The position numbers and the translations under genes were made by a program. Below are positions 35,517 to 43,024 of a stretch of 64,000 nucleotides of DNA, one piece after another (positions within the stretch are counted from its first letter, which is position 1; every line of letters begins with the position of its first letter). Under the pieces are notes generated by a model. The model was not told the origin of the DNA, did not search any database, and saw only the letters and a list, made by a program, of their open reading frames with translations. The stretch comes from an uncultured Bacilli bacterium (GTDB lineage: Bacteria > Bacillota_I > Bacilli_A > RF39 > UBA660): the NCBI GenBank assembly GCA_910583745.1, contig CAJTZC010000007.1, positions 1-64,000 of the forward strand. The letters are read 5' to 3'.

Positions 35517-36177
35517 CGCTTAACACCCCATCATTTAAGAAGAAAATTTTGTCAGCATAGTTTTTTATAATTTCATTGTGTGATACGACTATGACATACT
35601 TTCCTTCTTTACTTATGTTTTTTAACATTTTAAACACTTCTATTTCTGTTTTGGAATCTAGATTTCCCGTCGGCTCATCGGCGATGATTATCTGTGGGTC
35701 ATTGATGAGAGCTCTTGCGATGGCTACTCTTTGACATTCGCCTCCTGATAATTCATGAGGATAATGGTTTACCCTGCCTTTGAGACCTAGTTTGTCTAGA
35801 AGCTCGATTGCTTTTTTTATTCTTTCTTCCTTTTTTATATCGTTGTTTATCAGTGTTGGCAAGATTACATTTTCGAGGGCTGTAAGTTTATCTTCTAAAT
35901 AATACGATTGAAACACAAAACCTATATGTCGATTTCTGAATAACGCTTGTTCTTTTTCAGATAAATGTAAAACATCTGTTTCCTCGATTTTATAGGTTCC
36001 ATGTGTCGGTCTGTCCATAAGGCCCAGAATATTTATGAGGGTGGTTTTACCACTTCCGCTTCGGCCCATGATAGCTGTAAGTTCCCCTTTTTGAAAGCTT
36101 ACTGTTATGTCTTTCAGAGCTTGTACTTCGTTCATCTTTCCTCGATTGTAAATTTTGGTGATATTTTCTAATTTCAT
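35503..36177 (-). CDS. ABC transporter ATPase, LolD/MacB/FtsE type
   Basis: 224 residues with complete motifs: Walker A GRSGSGKTT near residue 38, Q-loop VFQSYYLEDKLTALENV, signature LSGGECQRVAIARAL, Walker B IIADEPTGNLDS and switch H in VVSHNEII. It powers the two FtsX-type permeases encoded immediately downstream. It is preceded by a hairpin, not a clear independent promoter, so it may be read through from the small secreted protein gene. Confidence 0.92.
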   Translation of the reverse strand: MKLENITKIYNRGKMNEVQALKDITVSFQKGELTAIMGRSGSGKTTLINILGLMDRPTHGTYKIEETDVLHLSEKEQALFRNRHIGFVFQSYYLEDKLTALENVILPTLINNDIKKEERIKKAIELLDKLGLKGRVNHYPHELSGGECQRVAIARALINDPQIIIADEPTGNLDSKTEIEVFKMLKNISKEGKYVIVVSHNEIIKNYADKIFFLNDGVLSDDIK

Positions 36178-36222
36178 TTTACACTTCTCTTTCTTTTTGT
36201 TTTTAATTTTTTTAATGAAACT

Positions 36223-36243
36223 AAGGGTGATTGTATCACCCTT
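36223..36243 (-). terminator. Strong hairpin between the secreted-protein and ATPase genes
   Basis: The minus strand has AAGGGTGAT-ACA-ATCACCCTT, a nine-base stem with no long T run. It could partially terminate or stabilise, giving more peptide than transporter mRNA, as in bacteriocin operons. Confidence 0.5.
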
Positions 36244-36249
36244 AATCCT

Positions 36250-36672
36250 TTAATCTTTCCAGTAATTGTATCTGACATTAATGCCGCCTTTTACATGATC
36301 TCCGTAAGTCTTAGTAACGTATTCATATTCTCCTGTTGCTAATGAAGCAGATTTTGTTTCACTTTCTCCAGCAGTTGGCGAATAAATTATGACTTCAGTT
36401 TGTTTTTGCATAATGCCAAACAACATTTTTTTGTTTGCTGTTAGATTAACGTAACTTATTTCTGCATTTCTTCCGTCCGAAGCATCTACATAAAGATTTA
36501 ATTCTTGTTTAGCAGAAACTGTGTTGACATTTTTATCGCCTTTTGCACTATATCCAGGATTTAAATCAAATTGATAAAAATATAGAGAGAATCCGCTGTC
36601 AGCTAGTGCTACTAATGGTAAAATTAATAAAGCTATTCCACTTATTGCTAATGCAATATACCATTTTTTCAT
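36250..36672 (-). CDS. Small secreted protein, bacteriocin-like
   Basis: 140 residues. A clear signal peptide (LAISGIALLILPLVALADS) leads to a mature chain of about 115 residues rich in aromatic and beta residues, with no cysteines, ending GGINVRYNYWKD. The size, export signal and position ahead of an ABC/permease set recall lactococcin-972-like bacteriocins, whose mature ends also carry YY-N-W residues; that likeness is weak and this is not a firm assignment. It has an excellent AGAAAGGAG ribosome-binding site. Confidence 0.6.
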   Translation of the reverse strand: MKKWYIALAISGIALLILPLVALADSGFSLYFYQFDLNPGYSAKGDKNVNTVSAKQELNLYVDASDGRNAEISYVNLTANKKMLFGIMQKQTEVIIYSPTAGESETKSASLATGEYEYVTKTYGDHVKGGINVRYNYWKD

Positions 36673-37020
36673 AGTTGTTCTCCTTTCTAGTTAAACGACA
36701 TATTAGCAAGTGTACACAAATAAAATTGTTCGTTTACATTTTTATTTTATGCACTTACTTGCTATAAGGCAAGTTCTTTCGCCCGCTTTTTGTCTCGTTT
36801 AAGTAGCATAAATTGTTTTAATAAAAAAATGCATAATAAATTTATATGATAAATTAAACGTACTATTATAGTTTTTTTAATTAAATCACATGTGCAAGTT
36901 AAAATTTGAATGTTTTTCTTCCATGAAAAAAGACTAAAAAAATTAGTTTTTTAAGTTTTCAACAGGACAATCTTTATTTGTAATATTTAAATTGTATTAA
37001 AATGTAGTTTAATTTTTTTA
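36673..37020. other. AT-rich regulatory gap with small hairpins
   Basis: The gap holds an inverted repeat ACTTGC-TATAAG-GCAAGT around 36756-36775 and an A/T-rich hairpin near 36931-36956. It is probably the promoter region for the secreted-protein cassette. No open frame with a ribosome-binding site was seen. Confidence 0.4.
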
Positions 37021-37260
37021 ATTAGCTTCATTGATTTACTCCTTTGTCAGTTCTTTGACTGTGAATCTGTCGATGATTTTTGTATGACGTTTTATTAGGT
37101 AGAATATTATAGTAAATAGAATCGCTAGAAAAATCGTTGTTACGAATCCTTCCGCTTTATGTTTTTTGAAACGAACTTGGAGAGTCGTACCTATATAGTC
37201 TTTCATGTCAAAGCTGTTATTAATTCCCCCTGCATTTTCTGAAGGTGGAGCAAAATAGGT
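37021..37260 (-). pseudogene. Decayed partial copy of the 34305-35516 permease
   Basis: Bases 37021-37141 closely match 34292-34413 (the start of the short permease and the tail of the large one). Bases 37142-37257 match 34962-35076, in the middle of the large permease. The two parts are joined directly, so about 550 bases are missing. Neither part is an open gene. It records an old duplication of the cassette. Confidence 0.85.
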
Positions 37261-37518
37261 TCTATCTTAATCTTTCCTTGCGGTATTGTTTCTCTTTAAA
37301 TTTCATTTTCTCTTTTGGTTATTTATACCTTATGTCAATATATCTTTCTTCAATAGTAATGAATTTTAACAATTAAGTCTATATTCAATGATTTATTCTT
37401 AAAAAAATTTTTTATGCTTTAAGTTTAAATATCCTAATGCTTTCTTATATTTTTATAAATAAAAACTTCGTTTCCAAAGTTAAAAACGAGGTTTTATCTA
37501 TTAATAGTTTAGTTTATT
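37261..37518. other. AT-rich gap with no gene seen
   Basis: This stretch between the decayed permease and veg shows no supported gene. A weak hairpin AAACCTCG-TTTTTAAC-TTTGGAAACGAAG-like segment near 37465-37495 may terminate the veg transcript. Confidence 0.35.
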
Positions 37519-37731
37519 TTAAATAAAAGTAATTTCAACATCTTTGCTGATAAGTTCTGAATAACTAAAACTTCGTATTGAGTCTGCAAGTTCCACGGTA
37601 AATATTTGTGGATAAATTTCTTTAAGCGTTCCAATGAATTTATCTGTTTTATTACGCATTCCATAAACTTTTACCATCACTCTCTCGCCCTTATGTGGTA
37701 AGAGATTTTCTCTTATTACAAGTGGATTCAT
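37519..37731 (-). CDS. veg: Veg family protein
   Basis: 70 residues: NLLPHKGERVMVKVYGMRNK followed by GTLKEIYPQIFTVEL and ending SYSELISKDVEITFI. This is the Veg (DUF1021) pattern, with the SYSE/V-ITF end. In B. subtilis Veg affects biofilm and sporulation traits by unknown means. It overlaps yabG by four bases, the B. subtilis yabG-veg order. Confidence 0.88.
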   Translation of the reverse strand: MNPLVIRENLLPHKGERVMVKVYGMRNKTDKFIGTLKEIYPQIFTVELADSIRSFSYSELISKDVEITFI

Positions 37732-38507
37732 TGTCTAGGGTAACCGACATACATGACGCCGTTTCCCATTATTCCCCCCATTCCATCTCGACCGTATTTG
37801 GTCCTTTCTAATAGTTCTAGCAAGTCAATTTCCTCATTTCTTTTGGTTAATGCAACAGCGACAGCGATGATTGCTGGGTCTAATGCATGTATGTTGACGC
37901 GTTTGGGACTCGATGCATAGTTCGCTCCTGCTTTTATTATCTCTTCGTAGTTGCTTTGGCAAGCTCCGGCAATGATTATCAATTTTTCATGGCTCGATTC
38001 GTAGTTTCTAGCAGCACGAACACTCTTTATAAAATTAAGTGAGTTTTGGTAGTTTTTTGAATCGTGTTCATTTCCCTTTTTTTTAAAGTAAGCGTCGTGT
38101 CCGGTGATGATTACTATGTCTGGTTTGTATTCGACTAAGTACCTTCCTATGCAATTTGGCAAATCACTTTCTTTTACATTTTTTCCCACCGCTTTGACTC
38201 CCGTTTTATCATAGAAGTCTAAGCAGCGGTTAAGATAATCAGCGTCGCCATCGAAATGCAAAATTTTGCCAGGTAGATAAAAAAATTCGTCTCTGTCTAA
38301 AAGTAGACAGTCGCGAACTCTTTCCGTGTAATCTTCTTTATCAGCTTCCACGATTACTTTCTCTAAATCTAGAAGTGGACTGTCAGCATATAACCGGACG
38401 TCTACACCTTTTAGGTAATAAACACCATTTTGAATGTTTAAAACTTTAAATACTGTGTCGTGATTATAACTCTTTCTCGTGACGAGGTCCCCTTTTTTAA
38501 TTTCCAT
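37728..38507 (-). CDS. yabG: Sporulation-specific protease YabG
   Basis: 259 residues with the YabG pattern: an N-terminal SH3-like strand set (GDLVTRKSYNHDTVFKVL), PDIVIITGHDAYFKK near residue 133, IIAGACQSNYEEIIKAGANY and ALDPAIIAVAVALTK, ending GRDGMGGIMGN. YabG cleaves spore-coat and related proteins; His/Cys near GHDAY and GACQS are the candidate catalytic residues. Supports an endospore former. Confidence 0.93.
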   Translation of the reverse strand: MEIKKGDLVTRKSYNHDTVFKVLNIQNGVYYLKGVDVRLYADSPLLDLEKVIVEADKEDYTERVRDCLLLDRDEFFYLPGKILHFDGDADYLNRCLDFYDKTGVKAVGKNVKESDLPNCIGRYLVEYKPDIVIITGHDAYFKKKGNEHDSKNYQNSLNFIKSVRAARNYESSHEKLIIIAGACQSNYEEIIKAGANYASSPKRVNIHALDPAIIAVAVALTKRNEEIDLLELLERTKYGRDGMGGIMGNGVMYVGYPRQ

Positions 38508-38825
38508 TTTATAACACCCGTTTAAACATATGAGTAAAACTCTTTTTATATGCTTAAGAATTTTTTGGAATCAAACATAATGTTTCATATAATCTTTCAT
38601 AAAAAATAAAAGCTTTTTAATCTATACAATTAAATAATAAAATGCGTCTTTTTTGCGACAGAATGCGCCGAATTATGTACAGACAAAAGGAATAAAAAAT
38701 GTTATTTTAGATATGTAAGACATCAAGAGTAGTCGTAGTGGCTTCAAAATAGAAGGCGAAATAAAAGAAAATATATTATAAAACAAAAATAAGGGAATTT
38801 TTTAGAAAGAGGTAACCTGAAAACA
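38508..38825. other. AT-rich intergenic stretch
   Basis: It lies between yabG and the IS110 element. No gene with a ribosome-binding site was found. It contains yabG upstream control sequences. Confidence 0.4.
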
Positions 38826-38899
38826 AAAAATAAATTTATTTTAGAAAAAATAAAAAAAGGGCTGACTTCCCCTTACCCCAAGTTAAAATCAAAATTTAA

Positions 38900-39331
38900 C
38901 TATTCAATTAAGGCATTCAGATTGATTAAATTAATCAGTTCATTAGATGTAAGACCTAAAGATAATAATTGTTTAAGAGATTGATTAAGATTATTTTTAG
39001 TGTATTTAATTCTATCTTCATCAGATGTTTCTGCAGCTGCTAAATCAGTAGGATTCCAAGTTTTTCCCGTTGATAACATATGATAGATAGCAACTAAAAT
39101 CTTTCTAGCAATTGCAATATAAGTACGTTTTTTACCACGACGTTTAGAAATTTTATCAAATTTATCTGCATAATAAGTGTTAGTTTTATCTTTAACAGCA
39201 GATTCATTACATCCAGGAGCAAGACCAGCCCAAGCTGATAAACGATAGTGATTAGAAAATTGGGACATATCAACACCAATTTCTGAAATAATCGTAATTG
39301 CAGAATTTCTATTAATACCAGGAATAGTCAT
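38900..39331 (-). pseudogene. IS110 transposase, C-terminal part
   Basis: 143 residues starting at MTIPGINRNSAITII, the beginning of the transposase_20 (Tnp) domain that carries the catalytic Ser region in LSAWAGLAPGCNES. It is in a different frame from the upstream part (39312-39935), with a 20-base overlap. Without a frameshift it cannot be expressed together with the DEDD domain, so the enzyme is likely inactive. Confidence 0.8.
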
Positions 39332-39935
39332 GAGAAGATTTGCAATGTTTATCTAAAGAGTTTATAATATCTTCATCTGAGAAAGAATCATCGCTAATGA
39401 TGGTATTAATAATAGATTGACTAGATTTACCAAAAATATCAGAAAATACCATATCTAACTTGCAATTACCAACAGTAAGAGCATTAGTATATCTATTTTT
39501 CTCAGATGTTCTATTACAGGTAAGTTTGTAAATATAACGGGTAAATTCTCTCAAGATTCTAAAATCTTTTGATGGAATAAAACTAGAACGGACAATACCT
39601 AATTTAAACAAGTCTGCAATCCATTTTGCATCCTTGTTATCGTCTTTCTCACCTTTGATAACTGCTACCCATTTAGGATTGGCAACGACGACATTAGAAA
39701 TATAATCTTCTAATGCATTGTATACAGGAATATAGTACTTACCCGTAGATTCCATACATACATTATCACAGTCGTTTTCTATTAACCAATTTCTAAATTC
39801 GATTAGAGAATTATTAAAGGTAGAAAAACGTTTTTTTAGATATCTAGGTGTTTGGTTAGATGAATCACAGATTACAGCAACAATAAAAGATTTGTGAACA
39901 TCAACGCCACATGCTTTTGAATAAATAACTTTCAT
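39312..39935 (-). pseudogene. IS110 transposase, N-terminal DEDD part
   Basis: 207 residues holding the RuvC-like DEDD set: D in GVDVHKSFIVAV, E in CMESTGKYYIPVY, and D/D in GEKDDNKDAKWIADL. The frame ends soon after the domain (SSHDYSWY), and the sequence continues in the next frame, so a single-base shift near 39335 breaks the gene. No slippery heptamer is visible. Confidence 0.85.
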
Positions 39936-40167
39936 ATAAATTTCCTTTCAAAAAAATTTTGAGGGAGTGAGTTGTCTATGCAGTTAACACTAAGAATTAA
40001 CTAAAGTCAATGATTAACCTACAGCCTCAAAAGGACTACTTATGCGTGCTTGAAATAACTGCATTTGCACTGCTTAAAATACTGATTTAATCTGTGAGTT
40101 ACAGGAAGTCTGCAACTCCTCCTCCCGTGCTTTGTAGAACACACTCCTTCAGGGTTGTATTATATAG
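39936..40167 (-). ncRNA. IS110 left-end noncoding region, candidate bridge RNA
   Basis: About 230 bases upstream of the transposase contain several short inverted repeats and G-rich blocks such as CACGGGAGGAGGAG. In studied IS110 elements this region encodes a bridge RNA with target- and donor-binding loops. Orientation, length and structure fit; loops were not matched to flanks here. Confidence 0.45.
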
Positions 40168-40239
40168 AAAAATAAATTTATTACAAGTTTTCTTAGCTAT
40201 GTGTGCCTTAAAGGCGAGCCTCTAGCGAGGCAGAAAGGA

Positions 40240-40992
40240 ATGAAGCTTAAAATGAAAAGAAAAATTATATTATCATCACTCATAGCGATTGGCATGGGAG
40301 TAAACTTAACTATTGTTGAAGCGAAAGATTGCACAGAAATATATGCAGCTCCACATGTATATCAAGTGGCACCTTATGTGAATACTACACGGGATGGTTT
40401 ATATACGTCATACGATAGTTGTTATGGTTCAAATACAGAAGTATGGTTTAGTGATATGACTCATTTTTGCGCGACTTTAAGTGCTTTATTATTTGAATAC
40501 GCCGATGGGAATCAAGAAGCGCTGGACACACTTTCAAACATATATGCAGGTTGGGGTGGAGATGTGTTAAGTTTCACTGCTAATATTGAAAAAGCTCAAA
40601 AAGATGGCGAAAAAGATTTATTAGACTGGGCAAAAAAGAAAATAGGTACTAGTGGCACGAGATTTTCTCGCTCTGATTACTGTGCAGATATTGATGCTAT
40701 AAATATATCTAGGAAAATTAAAAACGGAATATCTTTACCAATAGCCTTCAAGACGTATTTTAAACCTTTATTTAGTAGTGAAACGCCAGAAGCGTTAAAG
40801 AGAACTGGTATATGGTTCCCGGTAATGGGAAATTCCTATTTTGATGAAATTTGTGAACTCTTAAAACAAGATGAAACAAGAATTTTTGCAAACTTATTAG
40901 CAAAATCTGATGGAGTTAATTCAAAATATATATCAATAGCAATAGATGCATTTAAATATTACGTTAATAAAGAATATGTTGCAGGAAGATAA
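40240..40992 (+). CDS. Secreted protein of unknown family
   Basis: 250 residues. The signal peptide (RKIILSSLIAIGMGVNLTIVEA) is likely cleaved before KDCTEIYAAPH. The mature part has four cysteines and a central YAGWGGDVLSFTANI block followed by FSRSDYCADIDAINISRKI. No family recognised. ATG 40240 or ATG 40252 are possible starts. An upstream GTG at 40201 would precede the signal peptide and is unlikely. It sits directly beside the IS110 end and is transcribed towards the next membrane-protein gene. Confidence 0.55.
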   Translation: MKLKMKRKIILSSLIAIGMGVNLTIVEAKDCTEIYAAPHVYQVAPYVNTTRDGLYTSYDSCYGSNTEVWFSDMTHFCATLSALLFEYADGNQEALDTLSNIYAGWGGDVLSFTANIEKAQKDGEKDLLDWAKKKIGTSGTRFSRSDYCADIDAINISRKIKNGISLPIAFKTYFKPLFSSETPEALKRTGIWFPVMGNSYFDEICELLKQDETRIFANLLAKSDGVNSKYISIAIDAFKYYVNKEYVAGR

Positions 40993-41000
40993 GCCTGCTT
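40981..41000 (+). terminator. Hairpin at the end of the 40240-40992 gene
   Basis: GCAGG-AAGATAAG-CCTGC overlaps the stop codon and is followed by a T-rich stretch. Confidence 0.45.
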
Positions 41001-41087
41001 CTTTATTTAATGCTCAAAGTCCTTAAAAATTGCACTAGACATAAATTACGGAACTCGGTATACTACAAAGTACAAAGAGGTGCTTTT

Positions 41088-41753
41088 ATGAATTCTAAAA
41101 ATTTGATAATAAATACTATTTGTTTTATATTTTTAAGTATTATAACGTATGTTTATATTTGTTGTAACAACTCTTTTATAACTACGCCTGATGGAACTGT
41201 TTATACAGACGCATGGGACAGAATCTTCCTAACCCCTAAAATCAAAGAGGATATAAATTTTTTCCTTTCTACTGATATATTTACTTTCGATGATGGTACT
41301 ATAAGTGATACAGCAAAAATATATATTTCTGTTTCAGAGAGACATCATAGAGTAACTGGAACGTTAGAAATTACTGGAACTTTCGTTGATATACTATCAA
41401 TAGAAAAACTTTTCAACGATTTAAATTTAATTACTAGTACTAACAGGCTTAATAGTATTTTAGAATTTTTTCCAACCGAAATAAATATGAAAGATATGTG
41501 TGGTTATATTAACCAAAAAGAAAAGACATTCGAAATAAACTTAATGGAGGATTTATTATTAAATCCAACTGGATTAGATATTAAACTTCATAATGTGGAG
41601 CTTCATAAAATTTTCTCTGAAGCAAACAAAAAGCAACTAAAAAATATTAGAAATCTTTTTCTTAAAATTGAATTTATTAATTTATTTATATTAATATTTT
41701 TAACTGTCCTTAGCAAAAATGTAAAAAGATTGTTCGTTAATTTTAACAAATAA
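41088..41753 (+). CDS. Bitopic/two-helix membrane protein, unknown
   Basis: 221 residues with a hydrophobic helix at the N-terminus (LIINTICFIFLSIITYVYI) and another at the C-terminus (FINLFILIFLTVLSK). Between them is an outside domain of about 165 residues with few hydrophobic runs. ATG 41088 has AGAGGTG seven bases upstream. The pairing with the secreted protein upstream suggests they might work together, but no family is known. Confidence 0.5.
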   Translation: MNSKNLIINTICFIFLSIITYVYICCNNSFITTPDGTVYTDAWDRIFLTPKIKEDINFFLSTDIFTFDDGTISDTAKIYISVSERHHRVTGTLEITGTFVDILSIEKLFNDLNLITSTNRLNSILEFFPTEINMKDMCGYINQKEKTFEINLMEDLLLNPTGLDIKLHNVELHKIFSEANKKQLKNIRNLFLKIEFINLFILIFLTVLSKNVKRLFVNFNK

Positions 41754-41819
41754 CTACTTATCTTATTTTTACTTATTTAAATGCGCCTTTAATTTGTCAT
41801 GGATATAGTCAAAATTATG

Positions 41820-41925
41820 TTATAAATGATATGACTCGCCATGTAATCCAGTTTGAATTTTATCTAGTAAGATATAGTCATCGTCTAAAATTCTAAACAA
41901 TAATCCACATTCACTAATATCAAAG
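41820..41925 (-). pseudogene. Remnant resembling a YafQ/RelE toxin C-terminus
   Basis: The minus-strand reading gives LPILSLRNFDISECGLLF, then DDDYILLDKIQTGLHGES, then a stop. This looks like the last third of YafQ/RelE-type mRNA interferases, where a DE-C-H-I-E and a ...TGSH-S-L motif end the chain. The first part and the antitoxin are not seen. The likeness is weak. Confidence 0.3.
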
Positions 41926-41997
41926 TTTCTCAAAGATAATATAGGTAATTATATAACAGTAAAATGCTCTTTACAAGATATGACTTGCAATCCAGAA

Positions 41998-42022
41998 AAG
42001 AGTGCACAGTAAATGCACTCTT
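41998..42022. terminator. Nine-base inverted repeat without T-run
   Basis: AAGAGTGCA-CAGTAAA-TGCACTCTT is a perfect stem in the convergent intergenic gap. It may be a transcription barrier. Confidence 0.35.
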
Positions 42023-42036
42023 CAAATTGTAAACGA

Positions 42037-42071
42037 AGTGGTATATTCAAAATGAATATGCTACTTTTTTT
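42037..42071 (+). terminator. Terminator facing the XRE gene
   Basis: AGTGGTATATTC pairs with GAATATGCTACT (two G-U pairs) and is followed by a T run on the plus strand, so it ends plus-strand transcripts before the convergent XRE gene. Confidence 0.65.
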
Positions 42072-42097
42072 GCTAATAAAAGAACTGTTGAATATGT

Positions 42098-42862
42098 TTA
42101 ATTTTCTACACTTATTTTTACTTCAATTATTTTGGAATTGTTTTCGCTATCCTTATATTCTACATTGGCTTTTAAGTTTTTTAAATCTTTATACGTGTTA
42201 TTTTTATTAAATTTACCTACATAATTTGTATGAAAACTTTCTAAAAATTCGTTAATATACTTATCACCTTTATCGCTTTCTAAAATATGTGATACTAAAA
42301 TGTTATCGTTTATATAAAATGTTATTTTGACATAATCGGTTTTTATTTCCTGGGTTGTACCTGTGTATATATCTGAATACAGCAAACTATTTACATTTAT
42401 TATAAAATCCTCTTTATTATAAATGACAGTTCCTGAAATAGCAAAATCGCTGTTTTGTTCATCATGAGAAAAATTCATTATTCTATATTTGTAATAATCT
42501 GTTCTTAGTAAAGTAAACGCGAAAGCACAAATTAAGATTATAACTATACTTAAAAAGATTTTTGTGATTTTATTTTTATATAGTTTATTATAAAATTTAA
42601 TGGCTTCTATGTTTATATCCTGATTATCCTTTTCTTTTCTCGATATTTTTTCGCCCTGAATAATTTCCTCAATCGAAGTATCCAATGTTTTTGCAAGTGG
42701 GCTTAATAACGCAATATCAGGAGAACTTAATCCCCTTTCCCACTTCGATATTGTTCTTCGGTCTATCCCTCCCAAGAGTTCTCCTAGTTTTTCTTGTGTT
42801 ATATTTTTTTCTTTTCTTAACTCCGCAATAAAATTTCCCATTTTGATAAAATCCATCTTCAT
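42098..42862 (-). CDS. XRE-family regulator with a membrane anchor
   Basis: 254 residues. An N-terminal helix-turn-helix (ITQEKLGELLGGIDRRTISK, then WERGLSSPDI) is followed by a linker. One membrane helix (IFLSIVIILICAFAFTLL) at about 102-120 and an outside domain of about 130 residues follow. It should bind DNA inside while sensing something outside, as membrane-tethered regulators do. Its closest possible targets are the surface-protein island to the right. AAGGACGAG precedes the ATG. Confidence 0.8.
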   Translation of the reverse strand: MKMDFIKMGNFIAELRKEKNITQEKLGELLGGIDRRTISKWERGLSSPDIALLSPLAKTLDTSIEEIIQGEKISRKEKDNQDINIEAIKFYNKLYKNKITKIFLSIVIILICAFAFTLLRTDYYKYRIMNFSHDEQNSDFAISGTVIYNKEDFIINVNSLLYSDIYTGTTQEIKTDYVKITFYINDNILVSHILESDKGDKYINEFLESFHTNYVGKFNKNNTYKDLKNLKANVEYKDSENNSKIIEVKISVEN

Positions 42863-43002
42863 CTCGTCCTTTTTTATATATTAACACAGATTGATTTAAA
42901 ATACAAAAAATGCTTTGAAACTTTTCTAGGCTTCATTACGGTGATATTGTAATTTTGCAAATAATATCATTAAATTTATTTGTGCCGAGAATTAACCATA
43001 TT

Positions 43003-43021
43003 AAAAAAACCCAAATGGGTT
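43003..43021 (-). terminator. Terminator of the large surface protein gene
   Basis: The minus strand has AACCC-ATTT-GGGTT and a T run of seven. Confidence 0.7.
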
Positions 43022-43024
43022 CCT

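Larger units (their letters stand above)
38826..40182 (-). mobile_element. IS110-family insertion element (frameshifted)
   Basis: The two transposase parts are bracketed by identical 15-base runs AAAAATAAATTTATT at 38826-38840 and 40168-40182, about 1.34 kb apart. These give plausible limits. The noncoding end upstream of the transposase is long (about 250 bases) and the other is short (about 70), the shape of the IS110 subgroup rather than IS1111. IS110 elements lack classical inverted repeats, as here. Confidence 0.65.

Noticed and set aside
36250..36672. Firm assignment as lactococcin 972
   Set aside because: Only an aromatic C-terminal end and context are shared. The protein is longer and lacks clear family motifs.
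39312..39331. Programmed frameshift in the IS110 transposase
   Set aside because: No slippery heptamer or downstream pseudoknot was seen. IS110 enzymes are usually single-frame.
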